Origin: Periplaneta americana | Taxonomy: Eukaryota > Arthropoda > Insecta > Blattodea > Blattidae | Reading direction: 5' to 3' | Assembly (NCBI RefSeq): GCF_040183065.1 | Contig: NC_091123.1 | Span: 114,724,127 to 114,788,126 of the forward strand | DNA: 64,000 nt | Part shown: one piece after another, positions 33,440 to 43,982 of the stretch | Position numbering within the stretch: position 1 is the stretch's first letter | Layout of the letters: every line of letters starts with the position of its first letter | Notes under the pieces: model-generated | Seen by the model: only the letters and a program-made list of their open reading frames with translations | Told to the model about the DNA's origin: nothing | Databases searched by the model: none | Position numbers and translations under genes: made by a program

Positions 33440-34770
33440 ATTATCTAGGGTACACGATGCTATTTGTTGAACAAAGACCTATGGTACTAAATTTTTTCAA
33501 AATCATTACAATAATCAACCTAGTTTTAGGACCTCACAAATTAGAAAACGCACTAGGCTGAAAGTTTATAAAATTCTAGCTTATCCTATATTATCTACAT
33601 AAAGATTATTATTCTTTGGTCCTACAAAATACATGTTATGGTAACAATTAATATTAGAGGAGAAAAATTCGCTTCGGCGCCGGGGATCGAAGCCGGGTCC
33701 TTGGTTCTACGTACCAAGCGCTCTCACAATTGAGCTACGCCGAAGTTCAATCCACAGCACCGGGTCGAACCCCTCTCCTCCAGTGTTTTTCCCTTTGTGG
33801 CCTGACTCCAAGTTGGGCATGTATGTTGACATTTTATAGTCAGTCAACTGCCATTATACAAGCAGTGCACTCAGTTGAGTAAATTTGTGGCCGGGATTCT
33901 ACAGTAATATGCACAGTAATCTGTACAGAATATGCACTGTTGCTCGAAGAATCTGCGTAAAGATTATTATTTTTTGGTCCTACAGAATACATCTATTATG
34001 ATAACAATATTAGAGGAGAAAAATTCGCTCCTGCGCCGGGGATCGAACCTGGGTCCTTGGTTCTACGTACCAAGTCCTCTCACCATTGAGCTACGCCGAA
34101 GTTCAATCCACAGCACCAGATCGAACCCCTCTCTTCTAGTGTTTTTCCCTGTGTGACCTGACTCCAAATTGGGCATGTATGCTGACAATCTTAACGTAGA
34201 TTCTTCGAGCAACAGTGCATATTACTGTACAGATTACTGTGCATATTACTGTGGAATCTCGGCCGCCAAGTCACTCAACTGAGTGCGCTCCTTGTATAAT
34301 GGCAGTTGACATTAATATAAAATGTCAGCATACATGCCCAACTTGGAGTCAAGTCACAAAGAGAGAAACACTGGAGGAGAGGGGTTCGATCTGGTGCTGT
34401 GGACTGATCTTCGGCGTAGCTAAATGGTGAGAGCTCTTGGTACGTAGAACCAAGGACCCGGGTTCGATCCGGCACCGGAGCGAATTTTTTTCCTCTAATA
34501 TTAATTATCCTATATTAGTCATGGTAGTGAAACATGGACTCTCAGAAAAACGGAATAAAAACGAGTCACAAAATCTGAAATGAGGTTTATGAAGACAGTC
34601 GGATAGACGCTACTGGACCACTGCAGAAATGAAGATTACTAGAAGAACTAAAAGTTGTACACATCTTGAAATACATTCAAAATTACTAGAACTAGGAAGT
34701 TGACGATCTAAAAATCATAGGAAAATGACCTATAAAATGATCTTAAATCTCTGAAAATATGGCATTAAAA
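33440..34770 (+). pseudogene. LINE E reverse transcriptase C-terminal region, split by a tRNA-bearing element
   Basis: The upstream part (33440-33593) reads RTSQIRKRTRLKVYKILAYP. The downstream part (34518-34770) reads HGSETWTLRKTE, then MRFMKTVG and CRNEDY. Together they match the post-RT region common in one insect LINE group (xYGSETWTL, MRFxRxVxG, RNEDI). The interruption, 33594-34504, is flanked by TTATCCTATATTA at 33581-33593 and 34505-34517. One residue-scale indel near the join and several stops show decay. Confidence 0.7.
33594..34504. mobile_element. Composite element with three tRNA-like modules (direct-direct-inverted)
   Basis: Unit 1 (33594-33957) and unit 2 (33958-34190) are direct repeats, each starting with GTAAAGATTATTATT or ATAAAGATTATTATT followed by GGTCCTACA. 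Unit 3 (34193-34504) is the inverse of unit 1. Each holds a tRNA-like module: minus at 33673-33745 and 34030-34101, plus at 34410-34481. In unit 1 the acceptor-like stem pairs CTTCGGCG with CGCCGAAG. The 13-bp duplication TTATCCTATATTA flanks the whole, inside a LINE E reading frame. Confidence 0.75.
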
Positions 34771-36150
34771 TAATAGTATACTTCCGTCTATGGAAAATAC
34801 AGTCACAAAACTCAGTCACTAACTGTCGCAAAAAACTTTGTTTACTTTGTCAAGGCTGATGTTACCATAAGGAACATTCTTGTAAAACGAATTCGAATTG
34901 TATAAAGAATCTGCAGTTGGTTCTCGAATATAGACTGCATGTAAAAAATTCCCGTTCATATGCAGAAAAGGGCAATAATGTGATAAAAAGTAGAACATTT
35001 CCTTAGAAATGACCAATAGACAAAGCCCGAAAAACGCAAAAAAAAAATGCAAAATAAAAGTAGGCTATATTAGTTCGATCTGAAGAGAAATGAGTTTGTA
35101 TTGCATCCTGCATTGCCTGTAATGTCTCAGAAAAAAAGATGATATTTCATCAACTCCCGAGCCCTAATAACTACATACGTCAAATCGACATGAATCTTCA
35201 ACAACAGTGAAACGAGAGATATACAATGTTGGCACCCGAGTTCGATTACGAGAACGAAACAGCTGACCAGAATAAACCAAGGAGAAAAGCAAAACGTGAG
35301 GCAGATAGAAGATACTGTTGACGAAGGATTATGGAAACTGCTAGAAGTGTCTGAGGCTGGGAGTATAGACAAGACTAACGGAAGAAGGAACTGAATGAAC
35401 GAAGAAATTACCAGATATTAATGATTGTGAGGACAGAATAGATGGGGCTTTTGAGAGGTTAAAGGCGAAATGGAGGACAGAATAGTAAAGAGGATGGAAT
35501 TAGCTAGGAAGAGGAGTGCTAAAAAGTGAGTGTAAGAAAGTCAGGGGTGACAAAAGTGAGACAATGGAAATAAAGGTCAAAATGTTAAGTGTAAGAAAGT
35601 AGTGTAAGAGTGTAATAAGATAAACATAGCCTACAAACAATTAATAAAAGAGAATTAATGTGAAAGAACATGTGAACAAATAAGAAGTGGAAAAGAGAGA
35701 AATTGGAAGTGTAATTAAGTGAATCAGATGTTTCAAGTGATTCATTGTTGTGGGTTAGGAGTAGCATCAGGGGTACTATAACTGTAGTAGTATTATGGAA
35801 ATAAATTGATGGAAATAGATAATAAAAGAGGAAAATTAGGAATGAAGTAAAGAGAAAGAGCGTAAGTACATAATTAAGTAGAGGATAGAATAGTAGGGAA
35901 ATGATAAGTGATATAAGTGTTGTAAAATAGAGGAGATTATATCTAAATAATCAAGCTTGGAATTTAATATGTAACATAATGTTTAACAGACCGACAATAC
36001 AAAATAGATTGATTTAATACAATGTTACAAGATGTGCTAATATTAAATTCATAATACTAAATACAAATATTTACACACAGAATACTTAATAAATTTTACA
36101 CAAGAAAGAGTTCGTCCAAAGGGCTGGATTGGGGAAGATAACCTAAAACG
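34770..36150. other. No recognised gene; purine-rich and AT-rich DNA
   Basis: 35380-35960 is rich in AGAAGTG and GAGAGGAAT-like purine words on the plus strand. Small ORFs have no recognisable motif. Confidence 0.4.
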
Positions 36151-36267
36151 CTCATGGATTTCCGCGTTGAATAACAATCCTTAAGCGTTGACGTAAATAA
36201 GTAGTGCAACGGCGATCACCAGTAATGGAGATCAAAATTTGGCCGATTTGAGATACCAAAACTTTAT

Positions 36268-36835
36268 ACAAATCTGGTTTTCAGGTAGTAGCTCCCTATA
36301 AAGCAGGTATGAATAATTTCAAGGAAAAATTGTTCCGGGGCCGGGTATCTATCCCGGGACCCTTCGCTTAGAGCGCGAACGCTCTACCGACTGAGCTACC
36401 CCAGGAACTATACACGACACCGTCACAATTTTTCCTTTTATATCCACACAACTCACATGAGCTGACAAGACGCCAGAACTCAACTGTGAGTGCACACAAA
36501 TACTGTGTGACTTTAAATTGTGGCTTTCTGTTAACGTACCTCCAGTAACGAATGTATTATACAAATCCTGAAAACCAGATTTGTATAATACATTCGTTAC
36601 TGGAGGTACGTTAACAGAAAGCCACAATTTAAAGTCACACAGTATTTGTGTGCACTCACAGTTGAGTTCTGGCGTCTTGTCAGCTCATGTGAGTTGTGTG
36701 GATATAAAAGGAAAGGTTGTGACGGTGTCGTATATAGTTCCTGGGGTAGCTCAGTCGGTAGAGCGTTCGCGCTCTAAGCGAAGGGTCCCGAGATCGATAC
36801 CCGGCCCCGGAACAATTTTTCCTTGAAATTATTCA
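36268..36835. mobile_element. Palindromic element with a tRNA-like module in each arm
   Basis: Two arms of about 260 bases are nearly perfect inverted copies meeting near 36575. Each arm carries an outward-facing tRNA-like module (36332-36408 minus, 36737-36813 plus), with GTTCC/GGAAC ends, TAGCTCAGTCGGTAGAGC A-box region and GGTCCCGAGATCGATACC B-box region. The anticodon-loop position would read TCT. The direct repeat ATACCAAAACTTTAT flanks it (36253-36267, 36835-36849, 15 bp). Its removal restores the LINE G frame. Confidence 0.85.
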
Positions 36836-36945
36836 TACCAAAACTTTATCTTCATGACTCCAAGGACCGAAGGTCTCCACAGGAAAGGCGATAAAGATAT
36901 AATTGTCTAAAAGATGAGCATATTTATTGCCTTTTCTCTTCACGG

Positions 36946-37209
36946 TACCCACACCTGTGGAGTAACGATTAGCGCGTCTAGCCGCGAAACCAGGTGGCCC
37001 GGGTTCGATTCCCTGTCGGGGCAAGTTACCCGGATGAGATTTTTTCCGGGATTTTCCCTCAACCCAATATGAGCAAATGCTGGGTAATTTTCGGTGTTGG
37101 ACCCCGGACTCATTTCACCGGCATTATCACTTTCATCTCATTCAAACGCTAAATAACCTAAGTTGTTGATAAAGCGTCGTAAAATAACCTACTAAAATAA
37201 AATAAAATC
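36946..37209 (+). repeat. SINE A copy 3, inserted in LINE G
   Basis: A full SINE A with head, body and AATAACCTACTAAAATAAAA tail. CTTCACGG flanks it at 36938-36945 and 37210-37217. Excising it conceptually joins LINE G AEIAVK to RKGNKYAHL in frame. Confidence 0.9.
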
Positions 37210-38189
37210 CTTCACGGCTATTTCAGCAGCAGATGCTGACCGTCTGGAGGTATTCGTCAAGTGAGGTGGAGCTAGAGTGTCAACGCAAGTGGAGTTCCAA
37301 ATTAAAGATTTTCCTCTAGACCATGGAATTAAGGTGAGACCATCGGGTCGTTTACCATCCGCGCGACTAATACCTGGTGGTTCCAAAAGAGACGGGATGC
37401 CACAAGAAGTCAGAGATCTTTTAATGATATCATTGAGTGATGTATGTCTGGGAATGCGACCATTGCTCCTCTCACAGCTGAGTGCATGATGGCCGTAAAT
37501 ATCAGCAATTCTGCCGCAAATACATTGGTGTGGCTGGCAGAGTTTACAAACAAGGTGTAAATCCATTGCGATTTTAAAGGATGTACAGCTGTCAAAAGAA
37601 AAAGTGGCCGCTCTCCTGAGACAAAATTCTCTTCTCTACATGTTGTTGGACCACGTTGCCTGATATCTACAGTTAAAATTGAAGTATTGTGTGTGTTATC
37701 GATAGCATAATGGTAGCGTTCAGGCCTCTTATTCATGAGGTCCTGCGTTCGACTACTACCACGTGCTTTTTATGTTCTTTTTTGTTCTGTTTTTGAGAGA
37801 GACAAACTATACATAATGGCTCCTTTCTCTTTTACGATTATTTTAGTAATTAACATCAGGTTCATTAATATATTATGCCATGACTTTATCATTATGATAT
37901 TGTGGCTGCAAATGGAAAGAAAAAAGATTTTATTCTCAATAAAAATATCTTTCGTGGCATAAACAAAACAAATTTACTGACGTCGGCCTTAAAACATTCA
38001 AACAATTAGGCTAAGCGTTCAAAAAACAAAACAAAAAGCCACAATTCAATATTTAGTCTATCTTCCTCTTATCTCGATCATCTTGTAGTCGAGTGGGCAT
38101 GGAATTGACTAGTCTTTGCAAATAGCGACTGTTTTTAGACACGATATTCCAGGCATTCTGAACATACATACATAAGTGTTCTGTCCATG

Positions 38190-38640
38190 GGCAGGTCTTT
38201 CATTGCAAACCCAGCAATCTCCAATCTTTCCTATTTTCTGCCTTCCTCTTAGTCTCCGCATATGATCCACATATCCTAATGTCGTCTATTATTCTTTTCA
38301 ACCAGAGACCCAACCAGTTACTTTTTATCTTTCTAATCAGTTTCAGCATCATTCTTTCTTCACTCACTTTTTCAAACACAATTTTATTTCTTATTCTATC
38401 TGTCCACTTCACACGCACCGTTCTTCTCCACATCCACATTTCAAATGCTTCAATTCGTTTCTCTTCATTTCGTCGTAATGTCCATGTTCCTTCCCCATAC
38501 AATGCCACACACAGAACACTTCACTAGTCTCTTCCGTAGTTCTTTTTCCAGAGGTCCGCAGAATATCCTTCTTCTTCTATTAAAAGCTTCCTTTGTTCAT
38601 GTTTGCAGTTTTTCTTGGGAAGGATAGGCCTAAATGCGGT
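38190..38640 (-). pseudogene. LINE F C-terminal fragment
   Basis: Minus-strand reading gives KNCKHEQRKLLIEEEG in one frame, then ALYGEGTWTLRRNEEKRIEA, FEMWMWRRT, ERMMLKLIRK and NWLGLWLKR. This matches the LYGxxTWTL...FExWxxRR post-RT region of insect LINEs. It lies inside the 37593-40415 element, probably as a nested insertion. Confidence 0.7.
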
Positions 38641-39099
38641 AACATCCCGTTGCTTTCCGCACACCACTATCTCTTTCGCATCTTATTAAATTCCAGGGGG
38701 CCCAAGCGTGGAGATGAGGAGAGTGGATTTGACTAATTGGGCCCTCCGGACTACACCGAAAGTCACGGCAAGGGTTAAATATTAATTCTATCAGGATGTT
38801 TGACCCTATCAGAGTCGGGAAATCTCAATTAGCCTTTGCCCCCCGTATCCTGGACTAGCTTCTACGAATCATCAGAAAATCTTAGAGTGTGATTGGGCCA
38901 ATTTTTCCGAAAATGTTTCCACACTTTTGCCCTCGTAGCTCAGCGGACGAACGTCGGAATTTAGATGTCAACGTCTCAGGTTTAATTCCTCGTTACTCCT
39001 TTTCATTTTATTGTGGTTCAAGATAGTATAATGTAATAATACAAAAAGAAAAACTAATAGCAGTATTATGCAACTGGATTTTTCCAAACCTAATATTAA

Positions 39100-40200
39100 A
39101 TTTATGTTATTTATATCGTTAAAGAACAATTACAATATAAATAACTTGAATATTATTTATACAGTATCACTAAAGAACGATAACACAATATGAATGATAA
39201 ATATCGGTTTGTTTAATTAATATAAGATATTATATAATACGTATTCAATTATCTAAATAAAATAACCTATTTTATAAAGAAAGATGTTTATTTGTGTTAT
39301 AATAATTACCTACATAAAATACAGATTATTTATATTGCGAAAGAACAATAACAATATAAATAACTTGAATATTATTTTATAATGCTAATGAAGGAAAACA
39401 GAATATAGGGTAAATGATAACTTGAATATTATTTATATTGCTAAATAACGATAACAATATAAAAAACGTGAATATTATTCATATCGGAATTTCACAGCTT
39501 TATTACAGATGTATTTAAGAAATTGTAGAAGAATAGTAATTAGTAACAGTGTCCTATTTATTCTTCTTGGAGCCAAATTTGTAACTTTTAAAAGTGTGGT
39601 TACTATGTTGAAATGTATGTGTTGTAACGGATGCTTGATTTGTTATGTATGTGAGTCAGTTATGGGATGCTTGATGTTTTCGCAATGTCGTAATTATAGT
39701 TTGATTGTGTTTGTGTGACTATTGTGTATTAATTTATGATGTATGGTACGGAAAGCTGTATATTTGTGTTATAGAAGTGTTACGTATGTGTGTTGTTAAT
39801 GTTTTTGTATGTTTCAAATTGATGCCTGATATTTGTTTTGCAATCGCAATGCCTAATTTACGGATTGTTTATGTTTTGTTTACATCGCGTAAGCTAATTT
39901 AATTTTCTTTTCCATTTCTCTTTATGTTTATCTTTTTTGTGTATAAAACTATAGCCCTAACATACATATGTAAAATAGGGCTAAACCCCATTGGAGATAC
40001 TGTAGCTACAATAGTAATAATTATTATTCATATCGTTATAAAACGATTACAGAATACAAATGATGACTTGAATTTTATTCATATCTCTAAAGAACGATAA
40101 CAAAATATAAATAACGTGATATCCATCAAGAACGATAACTGGATATAAATGATAATTTGAATATCATTTACATCGCTAAAGAACGATTAAAAAATAAAAT
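39100..40200. repeat. Degenerate ~50-bp minisatellite in two blocks
   Basis: Units such as CTAAAGAACGATAACAATAT followed by AAATAACTTGAATATTATT recur at about 39115, 39167, 39332, 39385, 39437, 40028, 40081, 40125 and 40171. A non-repeat stretch, 39500-40015, separates the two blocks. Confidence 0.75.
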
Positions 40201-40779
40201 GAAAACTTGAAGAAGGCGCGAACCCAGAACCTTTGAATCATTAAACAAGCACTCTACCGCTGGTCTGCGAGGAGCAGATATGAAACATTTTCATAGTTCC
40301 GGAACTACTTGTACAAGCACATGCATCGTGTAACATCGCCGCGACCCGAAGTGGACTTTGAAAATATTCGCTGTTCACGAGTGCGGCCACTTTTTTTTTT
40401 TTTTTTTTTTTTTTGACAGCTGTACTTATCTATTAGAGTGCCGATGTGAGGAGAAGGTAATGCATGTAACCAAGCTCCAGACTCACTCTCTTGAAGAGCT
40501 AGGAGACGTGCAATGTCTTGTTCGGATTTGAAAGAAGAAAGGAGTTTATCTAAAATAAATATAGATAGATAATTAGAGATTGATAAATCATGTAAATTAT
40601 TAAGGAAAGGAATACCGTATGCAATATTTAATAGGAAAGCGAGAAAAGGAAGGAAGATAGTCCAGATATGAAAGATAATAGAAGAGGATAGATAGAGAAG
40701 GAGAGATAGGAATTCAATTAAACCAGAAGAATAGGAAGTAATCAAGACATACTTGGAAAATGAATATAATAACATAAGA

Positions 40780-41780
40780 GTGGTATATATGGGTATATAT
40801 GGGACTAAAGAATCTAAAGGCAGAAATGTAAAGGTCCACCATAACTGTGAATTGTAAAGTTGGCTGACAAATAAATATCAAATACATAAGTCAATGAAAC
40901 ATCATAAGCCGAAGGGCCATAGAAATCTAGGCAGACCCTTCCCAAAAAAAAAAAAATGGCTGGAGACCGTTCGGTCATTGAGATCTAATGCTTGTGAGGA
41001 TTATTGTAGTGGATGTGCTGGAATTAAATGATATTAAATCAATAATAGCTTGCAAACCACTGTTGTAACAGCCGTGTTTTTAAAGAACACAATCCTTTAC
41101 AAAATAATTGAGAAACCATAGCAGCATTAGTGGCCTATTTAGGTATTTATTATGTATAGGTACACACCGACACATTTGAAATGAAATAGAGCGTGTCTGA
41201 GGAATGCCTAGTAGACACGCAAATTCTGTACTGGATCAGACATAAACATGTTTTGGTCAGTAAAGTAACGCCGAACGGCGATCAGCTGTGACCCAGTTCT
41301 TAAGAAGGCATTTTCTCACGAATCATTTAGATATTTCAAGGTCGATGTTGAACTGAAACAGTGTATAATCCAGGCCTCCCACGCTCTGATACGGTGAGAT
41401 ACTGAGATACTAATCTAGTCTTGCAAATCTAGTCTTGTTAAATAGCAGATGATGCCCACGCAACTCGAGTATTGCCAAACCTTTATCACTTTATGACAAG
41501 TCATACACCGTCTTGGTAGAAAAGTAATTGGACCTAATGTGAGAGAAAAATTTGCATTAAGCTATTCTTCAAGAGTTTGTGGTACAAAGTCTTACTTTTA
41601 AGCTGACAGTTACGGGTATTTCGACAGAATACTGGATAGTAAACCTACATTCACACGAGCTGAGATTGTTACTTTTGTCACTACTTTGTATTTTAACGTG
41701 TTATATCATCATCAGCATCATAATCATCAGCAACAACAACATCAATAGAATAGTCAGATTAGAGAATATAAATGAGGATG
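40780..41780. other. No recognised gene
   Basis: A CTTCGGCTTATGATG-type word near 40900 and a hairpin GCGTGTCT/AGACACGC at 41191-41222. No coding recognised. Confidence 0.35.
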
Positions 41781-41783
41781 TAC

Positions 41784-42636
41784 GTGGTCAGGTTAAATGA
41801 GAGGAGAAAGTTACATTCCGTTTCTCTCCTATACCGAATTTTGCACACCTCTGCTCCCTCTTACTTATTTGTGCGATTCCACAATCTATCTCGTTATCAT
41901 AACTTAAATATTCAGTCACAATATGATAACACGCTAGAAATACCATTCCACACATCATCTCTTTATTCTTCATCTTTCACTGTTGCTATTTCTCGTCACT
42001 GGAATTCTCTGCCGCCTGAAGTCAAGGTCTGCCGAACTTTCATTTCTTTTAAATGTAAATTAGAAAAATATCTTATGATGAGTTGCCAGACTTAACGCGT
42101 TGCAAATGTTTAATGCAATATATTCCACTGTATTTATTTTTATGTTCTGCTTCTTATTTTTTATTGCGTAATCATGTAAATTGTGTTTATTTATCACTTA
42201 ACAACAATATGTATCTCACTGTGTTGTTTTTTTATTATTAGTCTTATTTTTATTGTGTACATTTTATTCAATTGTCGGTTTCTGGTTTAATTATGTGAAT
42301 CTTACTTACTTGTAATCTAATACTAATATGTATTCCAATGTGTTTATTTTTATTTTTACTGTGTACATTTTTTATTGAATTATCGGCTTCTGTTTTTGTG
42401 TGATTCGTATTTGATTCTAACAACATTAATATGTATTCCACTATGTTTATTTTTATTTTATGAGGTAAATTTTTATGTAACTACCTCTTTTGTTCTCATT
42501 ATGTACCTAAATCATATCAGTATGTAATTACTTAATTCCGATCCAGTTGTATGTTCAACTATGTAAGCAAGTTTTAATCCTGGTTGAGTGTAAGAGAAGG
42601 CCTTACGGCCTTAACTCTGCCAGGTTAAATAAAGCC

Positions 42637-42722
<86 letters not shown>
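41784..42722 (+). mobile_element. LINE B2, 5'-truncated, with (TAA)n tail
   Basis: Reading 41784-42095 gives the last 100 residues of LINE B ORF2: RRKLHSVSLLYRILHTSAPS, YLFVRFHNLSRYHNLN, SSSFTVAISRHWNSLPPEVK and FKCKLEKYLM. The 3' UTR repeats a block ending in TATGT(A/T)TTCCACTATGTTTATTT. The terminus has the hairpin AAGGCC (42597-42602) / GGCCTT (42607-42612), then CCAGGTTAAATAAA and a TAA/TTA microsatellite (42637-42721). ATGTAC at 41778-41783 and 42723-42728 may be the target duplication. Confidence 0.8.
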
Positions 42723-42724
<2 letters not shown>

Positions 42725-42728
42725 GTAC

Positions 42729-43150
42729 CTTTCCATCTTCTTCTGGGTTATACTGTTGGTGCCTTCCGTTGGGTCGACAATTCATTAAAATCTTTAACAA
42801 TATTGTTTCTTTCCTTCATTGTAGATTGTCGTACTAGAAAGATTTTTCCTGATCTACTGTTTCGTTTGTAACATTATTATACATGAAGCATTCCAACTAC
42901 AGTATTTCTGAACTTTTTTATGTAACAAGTAGGATATCCTGCTAATGGCCTTAAGAATTACATTTGTCCGGATATTATTTTCTTCCTATCTAATCTGTTT
43001 ATTGTCCAGTTTTCACAAGCATGGGCCTATAAATATTAATAAGAGAATAGCCTTGTTTTCTTCAATATTTTAATTGAGTGTCCCCCAAGTTTTATTCTTT
43101 AAAGTTCTTCTTATAGTTTCACATATAATTTCAAATTTTTTGGACGATCA
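42729..43150 (-). pseudogene. LINE E-like C-terminal fragment (minus)
   Basis: Minus-strand pieces: TIRRTLKNKTWG, then ACENWTINRLDRKKI, FLRPLAGY and NGRHQQYNPEEDGK. They match the region around xYGxExWTI and PNGxRxxGRPxxxW of LINE E. Several frame changes. LINE B2 and the tRNA-like unit 43157-43490 flank it. Confidence 0.55.
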
Positions 43151-43156
43151 TGACTT

Positions 43157-43490
43157 TGCAAATTAAGCTTTCAGGAATAACTCCCTGTAAAGTTAATTTG
43201 AATAATTTCGAGGGAAAAATTGTTCCGGGGCCGGGTATCGAACCTGGGACCTTTGGTTAAACGTACCAACGCTCTCCCACTGAGCTACCCGGGAACTCTA
43301 CCCCACACCGATCCAATTTTTCCCTCTATATCCACAGACCTCAAAGTGGGCTGACAACCGTCAAGCAACCAACATTTGAGTGCACACTAACTCTGTGTGA
43401 CTTTAAATTGGGGTTTTCTGTTACGTACAGTGACGTGTATTATGCAAATTAAGCTTTCAGGAATAACTCCCTGTAAAGTTAATTTGATCT
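43157..43490. mobile_element. Single tRNA-like unit flanked by a 43-bp direct repeat
   Basis: The minus-strand tRNA-like module 43222-43295 has ends GTTCC/GGAAC and a GGTTCGATACCC B-box. The downstream sequence GTGTGACTTTAAATTG is shared with the palindromic element at 36268-36835. The stretch GCAAATTAAGCTTTCAGGAA and onward to GTTAATTTGA occurs on both sides (43157-43202, 43444-43488), so the unit looks like 1.1 copies of a tandem repeat. Confidence 0.7.
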
Positions 43491-43931
43491 CCTACGCATA
43501 CGTGAACATTGTAATTGGGTTTATCCTGTATATGTTAACATCTAGAAATAAATAAGTGGATTGATGGATGGGTGGGTGGATATTTTAATGGATGGATGGA
43601 TCGCTGGATGAATGATTGAGTGATAGATAGATTTATTGATATTAGTTCACAAAAGAACAAACTTAATAATTAAAAAATGATCTATATACAAAAGTAGTTA
43701 TACATAATAAATACACAATTTCCTAAACTACTTAATCAATCGCAAATCTCAGTAATTTATTGGTTGAAATTTGCACTTACGTCTGATTTTAGTGCATGTT
43801 TAAACCAATCGCGCTGAGCATTAAAACTTTAAAACTTATTTAGGGTGATTGAGTGACTAAATGGATAAATGAATGAATAAACTGGGATGCACAATAGTTG
43901 CGTCTCTCATAAAGGTTATGATCTTTAGAGA

Positions 43932-43934
43932 CAG

Positions 43935-43967
<33 letters not shown>
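43932..43967. repeat. (CT)n microsatellite
   Basis: TCTCTC repeats with one G, followed directly by a hAT-type element. Confidence 0.9.
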
Positions 43968-43982
43968 GTGCATGATCTAGTA

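Larger units (their letters stand above)
37593..40415. mobile_element. 2.8-kb TIR element with inverted subterminal tRNA-like modules
   Basis: It begins CAAAAGAAAAAGTGGCCGC and ends with the inverse, GCGGCCAC followed by 24 T and G. It is flanked by the 8-bp palindrome ACAGCTGT (37585-37592, 40416-40423). Removing it restores LINE G coding, joining LIDKYSC to TSFKIAM. About 105-140 bases inside each end is an inward-facing tRNA-like module (37697-37765 plus, 40203-40275 minus). A third lies at 38936-39005. Cargo includes a LINE F remnant and a ~50-bp minisatellite. No transposase recognised. Confidence 0.75.
36152..40775 (-). pseudogene. LINE G ORF2 C-terminal region, interrupted by three insertions
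   Basis: On the minus strand, ARLLALQESESGAWLHALPS (about 40500-40440) runs to the insertion at 37593-40415. It continues SFKIAMDLHLVCKLCQPHQC and CGRIADIYGHHALSC (a CCHC-like cluster), KRPDGLTLIPW and STCVDTLAPPHL to the SINE at 36946-37209. It then reads RKGNKYAHLLDNYIFIAFPV and ETFGPWSHEDKVLV to the element at 36268-36835, and finally IGQILISITGDRR and LRQRLRIVIQRGNP, ending at 36152. Without the insertions each join stays in frame. This is a post-RT C-terminal region of a metazoan non-LTR family. The RT itself is not seen, and clade is unknown. Confidence 0.8.

Noticed and set aside
36737..36813. Functional tRNA-Arg(TCT) gene
   Set aside because: It has a base-change in the T-arm region, a mirror copy 330 bases away and lies inside a mobile element, so a TE module is more likely.
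36349..36826. Two nearly identical ORFs (92 and 81 residues) on opposite strands
   Set aside because: They are the two arms of the palindrome and include the tRNA-like module; not genes.
37735..37962. 75-residue ORF with hydrophobic stretch
   Set aside because: AT-rich DNA downstream of a tRNA-like module, no homology recognised.
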